Assembly (NCBI GenBank): GCA_037954235.1
Contig: JBBMOA010000001.1
Span: 31,743,074 to 31,807,073 of the forward strand
DNA from: Aulostomus chinensis
Lineage: Eukaryota > Chordata > Actinopteri > Syngnathiformes > Aulostomidae
Length of the DNA stretch: 64,000 nt
Direction of reading: 5' to 3'
Shown: positions 33,201-44,177 of the stretch, piece after piece
Layout: every line of letters begins with the position of its first letter
Position numbering within the stretch: the first letter of the stretch is position 1
The notes under the pieces: model-generated
What the model was told of the DNA's origin: nothing
What the model saw: the letters and a program-made list of their open reading frames with translations, nothing else
The model's database searches: none
Program-made: the position numbers and the translations under genes

Positions 33201-36080
33201 TTATTTTAAGGTTCGTAGCAACTCTTTCTACATTACTGTCAGCATCACTTTGAGTTTATTAGCAACTATCACTACATTACTGTTAGCATCATTTTGAGTT
33301 GGTGAGCAATTCTCATGACATCACTGTCGCATTAAATTGAGTTCATTAGCAACTCTTCCGACATCACTGTCGCAATATTTCGAGGTTCGTAGCAACTTTT
33401 ACTACATGACTGTCAGCATCACTTTTAGGTTATTCGAAACGTTCACTCCATTACTGTTAGCATCATTTTGAGTTCATTAGCAATTCTTACTAAATCACTG
33501 TCGCATCTTTTTGAGATCTTTAGCAATTCTACTGACATCACTGTCGCATTATTTTGAGGTTCGTAGCAACTCTTACTATATGACTATCAGCATCACTTTG
33601 AGGTTGTTCGAAACACTTACTACATTACTGTAAGCATCACTGAGTTTATTAGCAACTATCACTACATTACTGTCAGCATCACTTTGAGTTCATTAGCAAC
33701 TATCACTACATTACTTTTAGCATCATTTTGAGGTTAGAAGCAACTCTTACTACATGACTGTCAGCATCACTTTGAGGTTGTTTGAAACACTTACTACATT
33801 ACTGTAAGCATCACTGAGTTTATTAGCAACTATCACTACATTACTGTTAGCGTCATTTTGAGTTTATTAGCAATTCATAGACATCACTGTAGCATTAAAT
33901 TGAGGTTAGTAGCAACTCTTACTACATGACTTTCATCATCACTTTGAGGTTGTTTGAAACACTTACTACATTACTGTAAGCATCACTGAGTTTATTAGCA
34001 ACTATCACTACATTACTGTTAGCGTCATTTTGAGTTTATTAGCAATTCATAGACATCACTGTAGCATTAAATTGAGGTTAGTAGCAACTCTTACTAAATG
34101 ACTGTCAGCGTCACTTTGAGGTTGTTCGAAACACTGACTACATTACTGTAAGCATCACTGAGTTGATTAGCAACTATCACTACATTACTTTTAGCATCAT
34201 TTTGAGTTTATTAGCAACTATCACTACATTACTGTTAGCGTCATTTTGAGTTTATTAGCAATTCATAGACATCACTGTAGCATTAAATTGAGGTTAGTAG
34301 CAACTCTTACTACATGACTGTCAGCATCACTTTGAGGTTGTTTGAAACACTTACTACATTACTGTAAGCATCACTGAGTTTATTAGCAACTATCACTACA
34401 TTACTGTTAGCGTCATTTTGAGTTTATTAGCAATTCATAGACATCACTGTAGCATTAAATTGAGGTTAGTAGCAACTCTTACGACATGACTGTCAGCATC
34501 ACTTTGAGTTCATTAGCAACTATCATTACATTACTGTTAGCATCACTTTGAGGTTAGTAGCAACTCTTACTACATGACTGTCAGCATCACTTTGAGGTTG
34601 TTCGAAACACTTAGTACATTACTGTAAGCATCACTGAGTTTATTTGCAACTCTCACTACGATACTGTTAGCATCGTTTTGAGTTCAATAGCAATTCTTAC
34701 AACATCACTGTCAGCATCATTTTTAATTTACTCGCAACTCAAACCACATGACTGTCAGCATCACTTTGAGGTTATTCGAAACTTTCACTCCATTACTGTT
34801 AGCATCATTTTGAGTTCATTAGCAATTCTTACTACATCACTGTCACACCATTTGAGATCACTAGCAATTCTTCCGACATCACTGTCGCATTATTTTGAGG
34901 TTCGAAGCAACTCTTACTACATGACTATCAGCATCACTTTGAGGTTGTTCGAAACTTTCACTCCATTACTGTTAGCATCATTTTGAGTTCATTAGCAATT
35001 CTTACTAAATCAGTGTCGCATAATTTTGAGATCTTTAGCAATTCTTCTGACATCACTGTCGCATTATTTTGAGGTTCGTAGCAACTCTTACTACATGACC
35101 GTCAGCATCATTTTGAGGTTATTCGAAACTTTCACTCCATTACTGTTAGCATCATTTTGAGTTCATTAGCAATTCTTACTACATCACTGTCGCATCATTT
35201 TGAGATCATTAGCAATTCTTCCGACATCACTGTCACATTATTTTTAGCTTCGTAGCAACTCTTAGTACATGACTTTCAGCATCACTTTGAGGTTGTTCGA
35301 AATGTTCACTCCATTACTGTTAGCATCATTTTGAGTTCATTAGCAATTCTTACTAAATCACTGTCGCATCATTTTGAGATCTTTAGCAATTCTTCTGACA
35401 TCACTGTCGCATTATTTTGAGGTTCGTAGCAACTCTTACTACATGACTGTCAGCATCACTTTGAGGTTTTTCGAAACACTTACTACATTACTGTAAGCAT
35501 CACTGAATTGATTAGCAACTATCACTACATTATTGTTAGCTTCATTTTGAGTTAATTAGCAATTCTTCCGATACACTGTCGCAATATTTTGAGGTTCGTA
35601 GCAACTTTTACCACATCACCGTTGTTTTATTTTGAGGTTCGAAGCAACTCTTACTACTTTACTGTTAGCATAATTTTGAGTCTATTAGCAATTCTTAAGA
35701 CATCACTGTCGCATTAAATTGAGTTCATTAGCAACTCTTACTACAAGACTGTCAGCATCACTTTGAAGTTGTTGAAAACACTTACTACATTACTGTAAGC
35801 ATCACTGAGTTGATTAGCAACTATCACTACATAACTGTTAGCATCATTTTGAGTTCATTAGCAATTCTTACTAAATCACTGTCGCATCATTTTGAGATCA
35901 TTAGCAATTCTTCTGAAATCACTGTCGCATTACTTTGAGGTTATTAGCAACTCTTACTACATTACTGTCTGCATCATTTTTAGGTTACTTGAAACTCTAA
36001 CCACATGAGTGTCAGCATCACTTAGTTTATTAGCAACTATCACTACATTACTGTTCGCATCATTTTGAGTTCATTAGCAA
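30219..36080 (-). repeat. 43-44 bp satellite, array 2 (inverted)
   Basis: The same family as array 1 but reverse-complemented: units read CATTTTGAGTTCATTAGCAA and ACTACATTACTGTTAGCATC on the plus strand. Monomers are more diverse than in array 1. A local higher-order unit is evident: the marker GCGTCATTTTGAGTTTATTA occurs at 33850, 34022, 34238 and 34410, spacings 172, 216 and 172, that is 4, 5 and 4 monomers. The left edge cuts the hAT fragment, and the right edge meets the inverted arm at 36081. Confidence 0.97.
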
Positions 36081-37636
36081 TGTGGGGCTTTGATTGGGAA
36101 TTGTAAGAAAAATCACTGAATGAACAACACAAACACAGACTGTGTCTGAAATTCCACACCTGCACCCGACTCAGAATGAAAAACCAGTGTGGACTCAATT
36201 GTATCCACTAACCATACTGATTCTGGAGAAATTTCTTTGTGTGTTTTGATGGACGCGAGCCAAGTAGAAATTTCCCACAATGCAATAGGGCGGCGTTTGG
36301 TCAGTGTTGAGCAGGCGTCAGTCTGACAATGATGTCATTTTATTGTGTCATCACCTGACCAGACCCAAAAGTAGGCTCAGGTATCAGTTTCTTCTCAATG
36401 CTAATGTCTGCTAGCTTAGTCTGCTACTTTGATGGCTCTGCCTGCTCAAAGGTCCAGACCCCTGGATGTGGTGGTTCCTACCTGAACGTAGATTCTGTCA
36501 GCTCATGTTGTTAAATCAACTCACCAGGAACACCAGTAGATTTCAATGGACTGACAATGAGTCTCATTGAATGGATGTCTCGTCCAACGAGAAACACTCA
36601 GTCTCAGGTTGAAGCTCATCAATGAGGTCTTGTGGATCAGTGGCTTGCATGAATGAATGAGTTGGAAGACTTCTTGGAAATTAAAGAGGATTTAATACAA
36701 TGAAGAAAACCCTTAAGACAGAGTGATAATTCCAGCAGAGTAATTAAGGCCCATATTGAGTAGCAGGTATGAATTAGCCTGGATTTATCTGAGCTTCAAG
36801 TAGACGGCTAAGAGGCAGGTGGAAAGGTGTGTAGGATGAACGATGGTGACCTCCAACCAAATGAAGAGGACTGAGTGGAGGCTGACCAGCTCTACGGAGT
36901 CAGGCGGAGTTTGGCAGCGAGACAGGAGTCCAGGCCTGAATCGGTGAAAACCAACGTAACCGGCTTACGTTCTCAGCTGGATTCTCCCATCGATGTACGA
37001 CGCCTCTCCAACGAACTGGTGGGAGGACGGCCTCCAAAGCCTCCACCTCGTCGACCGTGGCTCCCGCTGAGATTCGCTCGATGAAGAAGGGAAGCGCGTT
37101 GATGGGCTACCCTCTGGTCTCAGGCTGCTGGCTGCCTGGACTAAGCTGCTCTTCTCCAACACAAAGGTGGCTTCTCTCTCTTCAAGGCTCACAGGAGGTC
37201 AAGAGTGTAGCGACCGTGAGCCGAGATCGATGATGAATTACAAAAATAGAAAATCAAAAAATAAATTAGAGGAATAGAAAAGAAAAGGGGGAGGAGCCGG
37301 ACCAGCTGCTGTAGGAGCTCACACACAAAGGGCAGAAACAAGAAGCACTGAAGAGAGCGCCAGCAGTGGATGGTGCCACCACTGTTACAGTAAACTGGTC
37401 CGCCTCAGAGCAGTGACTTTTGACCTGTGAGGGGTTGTTGGCCAATCAGCACACTTTGCTGTCTTCAGTCCTTCTCAGATATCAACAAATGAAGCTGGTT
37501 GAACAGACGGCAATCATCATCACTCAGAGACATCACCTGGAGAGGAAGACTGCTCCGAGTTCTGACAATGACAGTGAAGAGGCAAGGAGAGCTGGACAAC
37601 CACAGACAGTGAAACATTCGGAACATCATGTTGATA

Positions 37637-37687
<51 letters not shown>
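36081..37687 (+). repeat. Inverted duplication, left arm
   Basis: From TGTGGGGCTTTGATTGGGAA to the (GT)n tract, this stretch is matched in reverse complement by 42595-44177 with few differences. It carries frames conserved in both arms, a 69-residue one ending at 37084 and another from 37420 (QQMKLVEQTAIIITQRHH), but these lack ATG starts and known domains. High identity explains the conservation, so coding is not supported. The outer edge continues into satellite that is also inverted between the two sides. Confidence 0.93.
37640..37687 (+). repeat. (GT)n microsatellite at inner edge of left arm
   Basis: About 24 GT units. The matching arm ends in (CA)n at 42596-42630, so the inner breakpoints of the inverted duplication lie in or next to a microsatellite. 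Confidence 0.95.
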
Positions 37688-37688
<1 letters not shown>

Positions 37689-37870
37689 AGAATCGGAATC
37701 AGAATCTTTTATTTTCGTTGTACGGGGGGGGGGGGGGGTACAGTGACAATAGTTAGAGCGCTCTTCCAGAGCCACCGTGCACCACAGATTGCAGATACAA
37801 AGAAAAGATAGAAAAGATAAAAGCAAGATAAAAGACACTGTTAGAACAGAAAGATCCATAAACCCACCAA
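37688..37870 (-). repeat. Probable LINE 3' tail, antisense
   Basis: CAGAATCGGAATCAGAATCT, TTTTATTTTCGTTGTACGG, a poly-G run at 37724-37738, and GCGCTCTTCCAGAGCC resemble the reverse complement of a non-LTR retrotransposon 3' end common in fish (ending in ATTCT-type repeats). The name of the family is not asserted. Confidence 0.5.
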
Positions 37871-37930
37871 CCAGAGGTGTGTCTGGTACAGATGTGGAAT
37901 TATTGGCTCACACAATGTTGAGGACACTGG

Positions 37931-38011
37931 AAGAAGACAAACAAAAAAGGCTGGTGTGATCCAGACCTTCATCAAAAATGGTCCTGGAGAACTGTTCAAT
38001 GTGTCAGGACT
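37931..38011 (+). repeat. 80-bp direct repeat, copy 1
   Basis: GAAGACAAACAAAAAAGGCT, then GGTGTGATCCAGAC, then CATCAAAAATGGTCCTGGAG, then ACTGTTCAATGTGTCAGGAC recur at 38797-38877, 866 bp downstream. Confidence 0.92.
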
Positions 38012-38014
38012 TCT

Positions 38015-38160
38015 GTCCATTGTCTTCTGCTTATCCTGTTCAGGGTCATGGAGGGGGTGGAGCCTATCCCAGCAGCTTTTGGGCGACAGGCCGTGTTCAC
38101 CCTGGACAGGTCACCAGTCCATCACAGGGCCAACACATCTACAGACAAACATTCCAAGCC
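38015..38160 (+). repeat. Teleost interspersed repeat fragment
   Basis: GTCTTCTGCTTATCCTGTTC, GGGTCATGGAGGGGGTGGAG, CCTATCCCAGCAGC and CAGGTCACCAGTCCATCACA. Same family as 10428-10507 and 39535-39850. Confidence 0.75.
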
Positions 38161-38419
38161 AGACTCAGGAGGATCTCTCCACCCTACAGACTGTAAAGGA
38201 ACCATCAAAGATGGCAGTTGGAGTTCTGTGGATCTGTGCTGGATTCCTCGTCCTCACGGACCAGAAGTCTGTCTGAAATACTGCACTGATTGATGATCTT
38301 TTCATGAATCTGGAAAAGCTTCTAAAATGAAAGGAAAACAATCCTATCTTCTTCATGTCTCAAGCCAAATCAAACCAAGAGTTCTTTGATCATATTTTTT
38401 TAACCGGACGTCTGGTTTG

Positions 38420-38600
38420 ACTGGTTGGTTGTTGAAAGAGAGCAGGACAGGACAGACAGCAGAAGACAAATATAGAGAAGGAAAGACAAAAGACAGAGAG
38501 AAAGGAGGGAGAGAATGACAAAAAGATGGGAACAAGATGAGGGTGAAAGACAAGCAGAGAGAAAGACAGAGGGACAGGGGGATGAAAGACAGACACGCAA
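38420..38600 (+). repeat. Purine-rich tract
   Basis: GA-rich sequence beginning near TGACTGGTTGGTTG and then GAAAGAGAGCAGGACAGG. It resembles 126-252 and belongs to the same dispersed family. Confidence 0.55.
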
Positions 38601-38796
38601 CCAACAACAGCAGCAGCAATAATAGTAAACTAGCTGCCAATGATAACGTCTCCTGGTCGCTGAAGCAATCAACTTCATAATAGGAGGATTGAAGAGCCAG
38701 GAAATAAAATATTAGCACAATACTGATGTGAATGTTCGTGCAATACTGAGAACACTGATATGTAGACGACTCGTCGGGGCGGCACGGTGGTGCAAG

Positions 38797-38877
38797 AAGA
38801 CAAACAAAAAAGGCTGGTGTGATCCAGACATCCATCAAAAATGGTCCTGGAGAACTGTTCAATGTGTCAGGACTTCA
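38797..38877 (+). repeat. 80-bp direct repeat, copy 2
   Basis: Second copy of 37931-38011. It is followed directly by the Phe-type tRNA region. Confidence 0.92.
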
Positions 38878-38952
38878 GAAGCTCCAATCCTCTCTAAGGT
38901 CCAGTGAGAGTGGAAGAGATTATAAATGAGAGAAGCAGGGCCCTCACTCAGA

Positions 38953-39025
38953 ACTGAACCAGCTCAGTTGGGAGAGCCTTAGACTGAAGATCTAAAGGTC
39001 CCTGGTCCGATCCCAGGTTTCAGCA
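38953..39025 (+). pseudogene. tRNA-Phe-like (GAA)
   Basis: A 73-nt form with GCTCAGTTGGGAGAGC D-arm, anticodon arm TTAGACTGAAGATCTAA carrying GAA, and the end GGTTTCAGCA. Acceptor pairs 1-72 (A-C) and 7-66 (C-T) are broken. Box B is GGTCCGATCCC with C at position 55 where T is normal. The body is close to vertebrate tRNA-Phe, so recent decay is likely. A weakly active gene cannot be excluded. Confidence 0.75.
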
Positions 39026-39268
39026 GAGGAGCAGCATTGACTTTACTTTCCAGTGGAGGAACTGCAGACATGAAGGAAACTAACATCTTGTCCTGTGCAT
39101 TCTTGTGACATTCAGGACATTTTTGGAGCCTCTTGTTGGATTTTGCCACAGAGAATCAGAGCCAATCAAAAGCATGGTGGACTTTAACATGGAGGACTGA
39201 ACAAGTCAAGAAAGCATCAGTTTGACCTTCACAGGTGTTTCTGTTCCTGTCTCAATGCTGTAGAAAGA

Positions 39269-39341
39269 GCCTGAGTAGCTCAGACGGTAGAGCATCAGAC
39301 TTTTAATCTGAGGGTCCAGGGTTCAAGTCCCTGTTCAGGTG
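39269..39341 (+). tRNA. tRNA-Lys (TTT)
   Basis: A 73-nt gene: acceptor GCCTGAG pairing with TTCAGGT (two G-T pairs), D-arm TAGCTCAGACGGTAGAGC, anticodon stem TCAGA/TCTGA with loop CTTTTAA, giving TTT. The T-arm CAGGGTTCAAGTCCCTG has an intact box B GGTTCAAGTCC. The internal promoter and fold are sound. It lies in the spacer between the two inverted arms. Confidence 0.92.
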
Positions 39342-39526
39342 CTGTGGAGGTTCCAGTGTTTGACAACATGGTACTGGATGAAGTTTAGTGTTGAACAAAC
39401 TGTCATCATCAAAAGTAGAAGTGTTCTTGTCTTGCCACTGTGAGACTGTCGCTAGAAAACTGACCAACAGTAATAAACAATAATTTCATGTGGCATGCAA
39501 TTAACAAAACACCTACACTGATGGTC

Positions 39527-39850
39527 GGGGGGGGGGGGTGGAGCCTATCCCAGCATCTACGGGCCAGAGGCGGGGTTCACCCTGGACAGGTCACCAGTCC
39601 ATCACAGGGTCAGCACACAGAGACGAACAACCATTTATACCTACGGTCAATTTAGAGTGTCCAATCAGCCTCGTCCCCAATTACATGTCTTTGGACGGTG
39701 GGAAGGAGCCGGAGTACCAGAGAGAACCCACGCATTCATGGGGAGAACATGCAGGCTCTACACAGAAAGATTCCCCACCCGAGCCTGGACTCAAACCAGA
39801 ACCTTCTTGCTGTGAGGCCACAGTGCTCACCACTGCACCATCATGCAGCC
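39527..39850 (+). repeat. Teleost interspersed repeat, long copy
   Basis: A long copy of the abundant fish repeat: GGTGGAGCCTATCCCAGC, GGCGGGGTTCACCCTGGACA, CACCAGTCCATCACAGGG, CAATTTAGAGTGTCCAATCA, ATGTCTTTGGACGGTGGG, ACCCACGCATTCATGGGGAG, AACATGCAGGCTCTACACAG and CTTCTTGCTGTGAGGCCACA. It starts in a poly-G run. Frames across it are not genes. Confidence 0.85.
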
Positions 39851-39884
39851 ATGCTCTCTTCTACTTTCCTCAATTGTGTTTCTT

Positions 39885-39985
39885 TCATGTCCTCCTGAGA
39901 TCAAAGACAGAATTCTAGCTACTGTCAAAGCCCTGATGACATCATCAGGAATTCTGACTTTGATCTGGAGACTCTTGCTTTAATC
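39885..39985 (+). repeat. Segment duplicated from 10690-10805
   Basis: Same order of blocks as at 10690-10805, with a deletion of about 15 bp around the TAG of AATTCTAG. It supports shared ancestry of the two tRNA-bearing regions. Confidence 0.85.
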
Positions 39986-40049
39986 TGAATTTGATCTGAC
40001 TAATGTTTTAGTTTAGGTTGCATGACACCGACCACCTCATTTCTCCTGA

Positions 40050-40175
40050 TGGACTGGTGACCTGTCCAGGGTGAACCCTGCCTCTTGAACAACGTCACCT
40101 GGGATCGCCCCCCCCCCCCCCCCCCCCGTGACCCTTAAAGGATAAGAACAGAAAGTGGATGGAGGGATGGACTCA
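40050..40175 (-). repeat. Interspersed repeat fragment with poly-C
   Basis: The reverse complement of the same repeat: GGACTGGTGACCTGTCCAGG, GTGAACCCTGCCTC, a poly-C run at 40108-40127, then GGATAAGAACAGAAAGTGGA. The homopolymer length is unreliable. Confidence 0.8.
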
Positions 40176-41017
40176 ACACTGAAATCAGCTGATCTGATCC
40201 ACATTCTAATGTTTCCTGTCCCTCTTTCGGAGTCAGTCAGAATAGTAGTGTATATAATAATGTATATCCAACCTTGTAGTATCTTTCCAAAGCTTTTAGT
40301 ATTTCTTCTTGTTTCTACTTGTAGTTTTAGTGTCTGGATCTTTTCTTTTGATGTCCTGCTGTCTGCTCTTTGCTTTTGGAGCTTCCTTCAACAACTACCA
40401 GGCCTCCTGGGTACTGTAGGAAACATGGTCAAGTTCTTCTGACTTCTCCAGGAACGTCCTGCTCACATTGGTCTGTCTTCATTTTGACTCCTCCCACTGC
40501 CACAATGACCAGCCTTTATACTCTTGGTGACTGGGGCCCTGGTTGCTGCAGGCCTCAACACCAGCCTGTGGTTGTGAGCAGGGCAGAACAGAACTGACAG
40601 TATCTCCCATGCAGGACCTGGGTCAGCGCCTGGTGCCAGCTGGGGCACCGCTTTAACCTGGACCCCTAGAAGATCTTCTCCAGGAACTGGCCTTTTTGGT
40701 TCCATCAAGGCCTGAGAGGATGGTGAAGAGTGATCCTCCACCAGGCAGCACAGTCAGCAGCAGCCATTTTGTTCCACTAGAATCAAGTATGATAGTGACA
40801 GACTGGTGAGTACTTGCTAACTAACACTTCCTGTTTTTCCTGCTATTCTTCCATGAATGTGCTCATGTTGGCTGGTCCCCAACCACAGTTTCAAAGCCAT
40901 GATGACATCTTTCATCAACAATCAGACTTATTTTTTCTCTATTAGGACAAATAAGGTTTCAACTGACATGGCTGGCCAACGTCCTGGAGTTCATTCAGCC
41001 TGGAGAACCAGGTGCTG

Positions 41018-41140
41018 GTTCCTTCTTTTACCAGGCAGGAACGGGCAGCAGATCCAAGATCAGTAGGTGAAGATGTCTGCTTTGACTGGTAGGAGGAAAG
41101 AGAGCAGGAGAGCTGGTCAGAGACAAAGACAGATCATGAA
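41018..41140 (+). repeat. Dispersed repeat, copy 3
   Basis: TTTACCAGGCAGGAACGGGC, AGCAGATCCAAGATCAGTAG, TCTGCTTTGACTGGTAGG and the following GA-rich tract align with 75-200, with more differences than the copy at 12912. Confidence 0.65.
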
Positions 41141-41506
41141 GAAGGAGTGCTGTATTCTGCTAGCACATGCTAGTGACAGTCAGAGATCAGGAGTCTCAGC
41201 AGGGAAAGATTCATCTCTTATTTCAGAGGATAGTTGGACGTTCACTGGAAGACTGTGAATGTTTGAGGGTCAGAGGAGAAAAGAGGACAAGTGCACCTGT
41301 TGTGTGTGATGGGGCGCCAGCATGGAGGAAGTTGTCAAACATTTTGAGCGAAAAAGCGTGAATCTTCAAGTAAAGAATTAAAATGATTTAGTTAACAATG
41401 AGGTCTCTGTCATAAAACAAAAGGAACAACTGACTCCCTCACCATTTCCACCCTCTTCAACAGATTCACATTTCAAAACAACCAGGTTTATTTTGTTCCC
41501 TTCTTT

Positions 41507-41564
41507 TAGCAGAGGATGGTTTCGATCCATCCACCTCTGGGTTCTGGGCCCAGCACGCTTCCTC
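41507..41564 (-). pseudogene. Initiator tRNA-Met 3' fragment
   Basis: On the minus strand the sequence from GGAAGCGTGCTGGGCCC through CCAGAGGT to ATCGAAACCATCCTCTGCTA follows initiator tRNA-Met. The anticodon CAT has become CAG, and the first 14 or so bases (acceptor 5' strand and most of the D-arm) are missing. An A-rich stretch follows (AAAAGAAGG). It is a truncated tRNA relic, perhaps retroposed. The match is far longer than a retroelement primer binding site. Confidence 0.8.
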
Positions 41565-41660
41565 TGTAAATCCATATTTTGGGTTCTGGCTTGTTCTGCT
41601 TTTCATTTTGTGTTTGTATTAAAGTTCTGTTGCTGAAAAAAAGAGTTTTTTGCCTTTTTA

Positions 41661-41663
<3 letters not shown>

Positions 41664-41691
<28 letters not shown>
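41664..41691 (+). repeat. (CA)n microsatellite
   Basis: About 14 CA units. Confidence 0.95.
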
Positions 41692-41765
41692 TACAGCCAA
41701 GCATATAGAATGATACAGTCTGAGGTGGTTTTGACTGGTCGGCACCAATGTGCACTGTTTGGCAC

Positions 41766-41822
41766 TGAAGTCATGTGACTGAAGTCATCCAGTCATGTGA
41801 CTGAAGTCATCCATTCATGTCA
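41766..41822 (+). repeat. 22-bp tandem repeat
   Basis: Two and a half copies of a unit TGAAGTCATCCAGTCATGTGAC, the last one altered. Confidence 0.8.
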
Positions 41823-42104
41823 GTGATGTCACTCTGCAGGACTGTCATTGCCGTCTCATTCTAAAAAAGAATCCAGACTCCACCTGTGGCTCCATGATAA
41901 CTGATGGACCTCTGGTTGGAGGCTGGACGATGATGTTTGGTCTGGGGGGGTTAAGATGGTGGGGCTGTTTCAGTTCTAGTGCTGAAGGCTTTCACCATGA
42001 CAGTCAGACTCTCCTCTGTCCTTCATGGTCCCTCAAATGTGCAGTGTGGACCTCACACACTGAATTTAGCCTGAAAACTCTTCATGAACAGCAGGAGACT
42101 CAGA

Positions 42105-42162
42105 GTCTCTGTGGCGCTCGGCTGTTAACAGAGAGGCTGGTGGTTGGAGCCCCCCAGGGACC
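42105..42162 (+). pseudogene. tRNA-Asn (GTT) pseudogene, D-arm deleted
   Basis: Starts GTCTCTGTGGCG like tRNA-Asn, continues CTCGGCTGTTAACAGAGAGG with anticodon GTT, and ends CCAGGGACC. About 16 nt covering the D-loop and the 3' D-stem are absent, so the length is 58 instead of 74. Box B is GGTTGGAGCCC, with C56 changed. Not functional. Confidence 0.85.
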
Positions 42163-42592
42163 AGGACCAGGCTCTACTGGTGCTGAGGACTCAGTTGATC
42201 AGCTGCTGAGTTGCTACTTGATGTCAGCATTGGTCTGTTTCATCCTGAGTAGTTTGATCCTAGCAGAGTCGCTGCATCAATGATCTGAATGTGGACGGAC
42301 AGACTGACCCTCCACAGCAGACGCCTGTCACAGATCTCTGGATGAGACACTTTGAGGTAAAGCCAGGTTCTGCCAGTCCCACTCACATGTTTCAATCACA
42401 TGTTCAGAGATGGGTTTGTTGTTCCTGAATCCATTTCTTATTTTCTGATCACCTTGTGGATTGTTCATCATTCTCCTCATCACCATACTTTAGGTTGCAG
42501 TACGAACACCTGAGTTAGTCTGGGGTTGCAGGAATCATACAGCATCCAAATAATAGCAGGTTGAAACATTTATTTAAAAGAGTTTTACATGG

Positions 42593-42594
<2 letters not shown>

Positions 42595-42633
<39 letters not shown>

Positions 42634-44177
42634 TATCAACATGATGTTCCGAATGTTTCACTGTCTGTGGTTGTCCAGCTCTCCTTGTCTCTTCACTGTC
42701 ATTGTCAGAACTCGGAGCAGTCTTCCTCTCCAGGTGATGTCTCTGAGTGATGATGATTGCTGTCTGTTCAACCAGCTTCATTTGTTGATATCTGAGAAGG
42801 ACTGAAGACAGCAAAGTGTGCTGATTGGCCAACAACCCCTCACAGGTCAAAGGTCACTGCTCTGAGGCGGACCAGTTTACTGTAACAGTGGTGGCACCAT
42901 CCACTGCTGGCGCTCTCTTCAGTGCTTCTTGTTTCTGCCCTTTGTGTGTGAGCTCCTAGAGCAGCTGGTCCGGCTCCTCCCCCTTTTCTTTTCTATTCCA
43001 CAAATTTATTTTTTGATTTTCTATTTTTGTAATTCATCATCGATCTTGGCTCACGGTCGCTACACTCTTGACCTCCTGTGAGCCTTGAAGAGAGAGAAGA
43101 CACCTTTGTGTCGGAGAAGAGCAGCTTAGTCCAGGCAGCCAGCAGCCTGAGACCAGAGGGTAGCCAATCAACGCGCTTCCCTTCTTCATCGAGCGAATCT
43201 CAGCGGGAGCCACGGTCGACGAGGTGGAGGCTTTGGAGGCCGTCCTCCCACCAGTTCGTTGGAGAGGCGTCGTACATCGATGGGAGAATCCAGCTGAGAA
43301 CGTAAGCCGGTTACGTTGGTTTTCACCGATTCAGGCCTGGACTCCTGTCTCGCTGCCAAACTCCGCCTGACTCCGTAGAGCTGGTCAGCCTCCACTCAGT
43401 CCTCTTCATTTGTTTGGAGGTCACTATCGTTCATCCTACACACCTTTCCACCTGCCTCTTAGCCGTCTACTTGAAGCTCAGATAAATCCAGGCTAATTCA
43501 TACCTGCTACTCAATATGGGCCTTAATTACTCTGCTGGAATTATCACTCTGTCTTAAGGGTTTTCTTAATTGTATTAAATCCTCTTTAATTTCCAAGAAG
43601 TCTTCCAACTCATTCATTCATGCAAGCCACTGATCCACAAGACCTCATTGATGAGCTTCAACCTGAGACTGAGTGTTTCTCATTGGACGAGACACCCATT
43701 CAATGAGACTCATTGTCAGTCCATTGAAATCTACTGGTGTTCCTGGTGAGTTGATTTAACAACATGAGCTGACAAAATCTACGTTCAGGTAGGAACCACC
43801 ACATCCAGGGGTCTGGACCTTTGAGCAGGCAGAGCCATCAAAGTAGCAGACTAAGCTAGCAGACATTAGCATTGAGAAGAAACTGATACCTGAGCCTAAT
43901 TTTGGGTCTGGTCAAGTGATGACACAATAATATGACATCATTGTCAGACTGACACCTGCTCAACACTGACCAAACGCCGCCCTATTGCATTGTGGGAAAT
44001 TTCTGCTTGGCTCGCGTCCATCAAAACACACAAAGAAATTTCTCCAGAATCAGGATTGACAGTGGATACAATTGATTCCACACTGGTTTCGGGTGCAGGT
44101 GTGGAATTTCAGACACAGTCTGTGTTTGTGTTGTTCATTCAGTGATTTTTCTTACAATTCCCAATCAAAGCCCCACA
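42595..44177 (-). repeat. Inverted duplication, right arm
   Basis: Reverse complement of 36081-37687, from the (CA)n at 42596-42630 to GGGGCTTTGATTGGG read on the minus strand. Differences between the arms are scattered substitutions and a few short indels. The satellite adjoining it at 44178 is the mirror of that adjoining the left arm: both contain the unusual truncated monomer TTGCTAATAAACTAAGTGAT. Confidence 0.93.

Noticed and set aside
38353..38862. 169-residue minus-strand frame rich in Leu, Ser and Phe
   Set aside because: It is the complement of a purine-rich tract and a dispersed repeat, so its composition is not evidence for a membrane protein.
41507..41564. Retroviral-type primer binding site for tRNA-Met
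   Set aside because: The match covers about 58 bases including the anticodon arm; a primer site covers about 18.
36081..44177. An 8-kb DNA transposon with long terminal inverted repeats
   Set aside because: The satellite on the two sides is in opposite orientation and mirrors itself, so this is an inverted duplication and not an insertion into a uniform array. No transposase is present.
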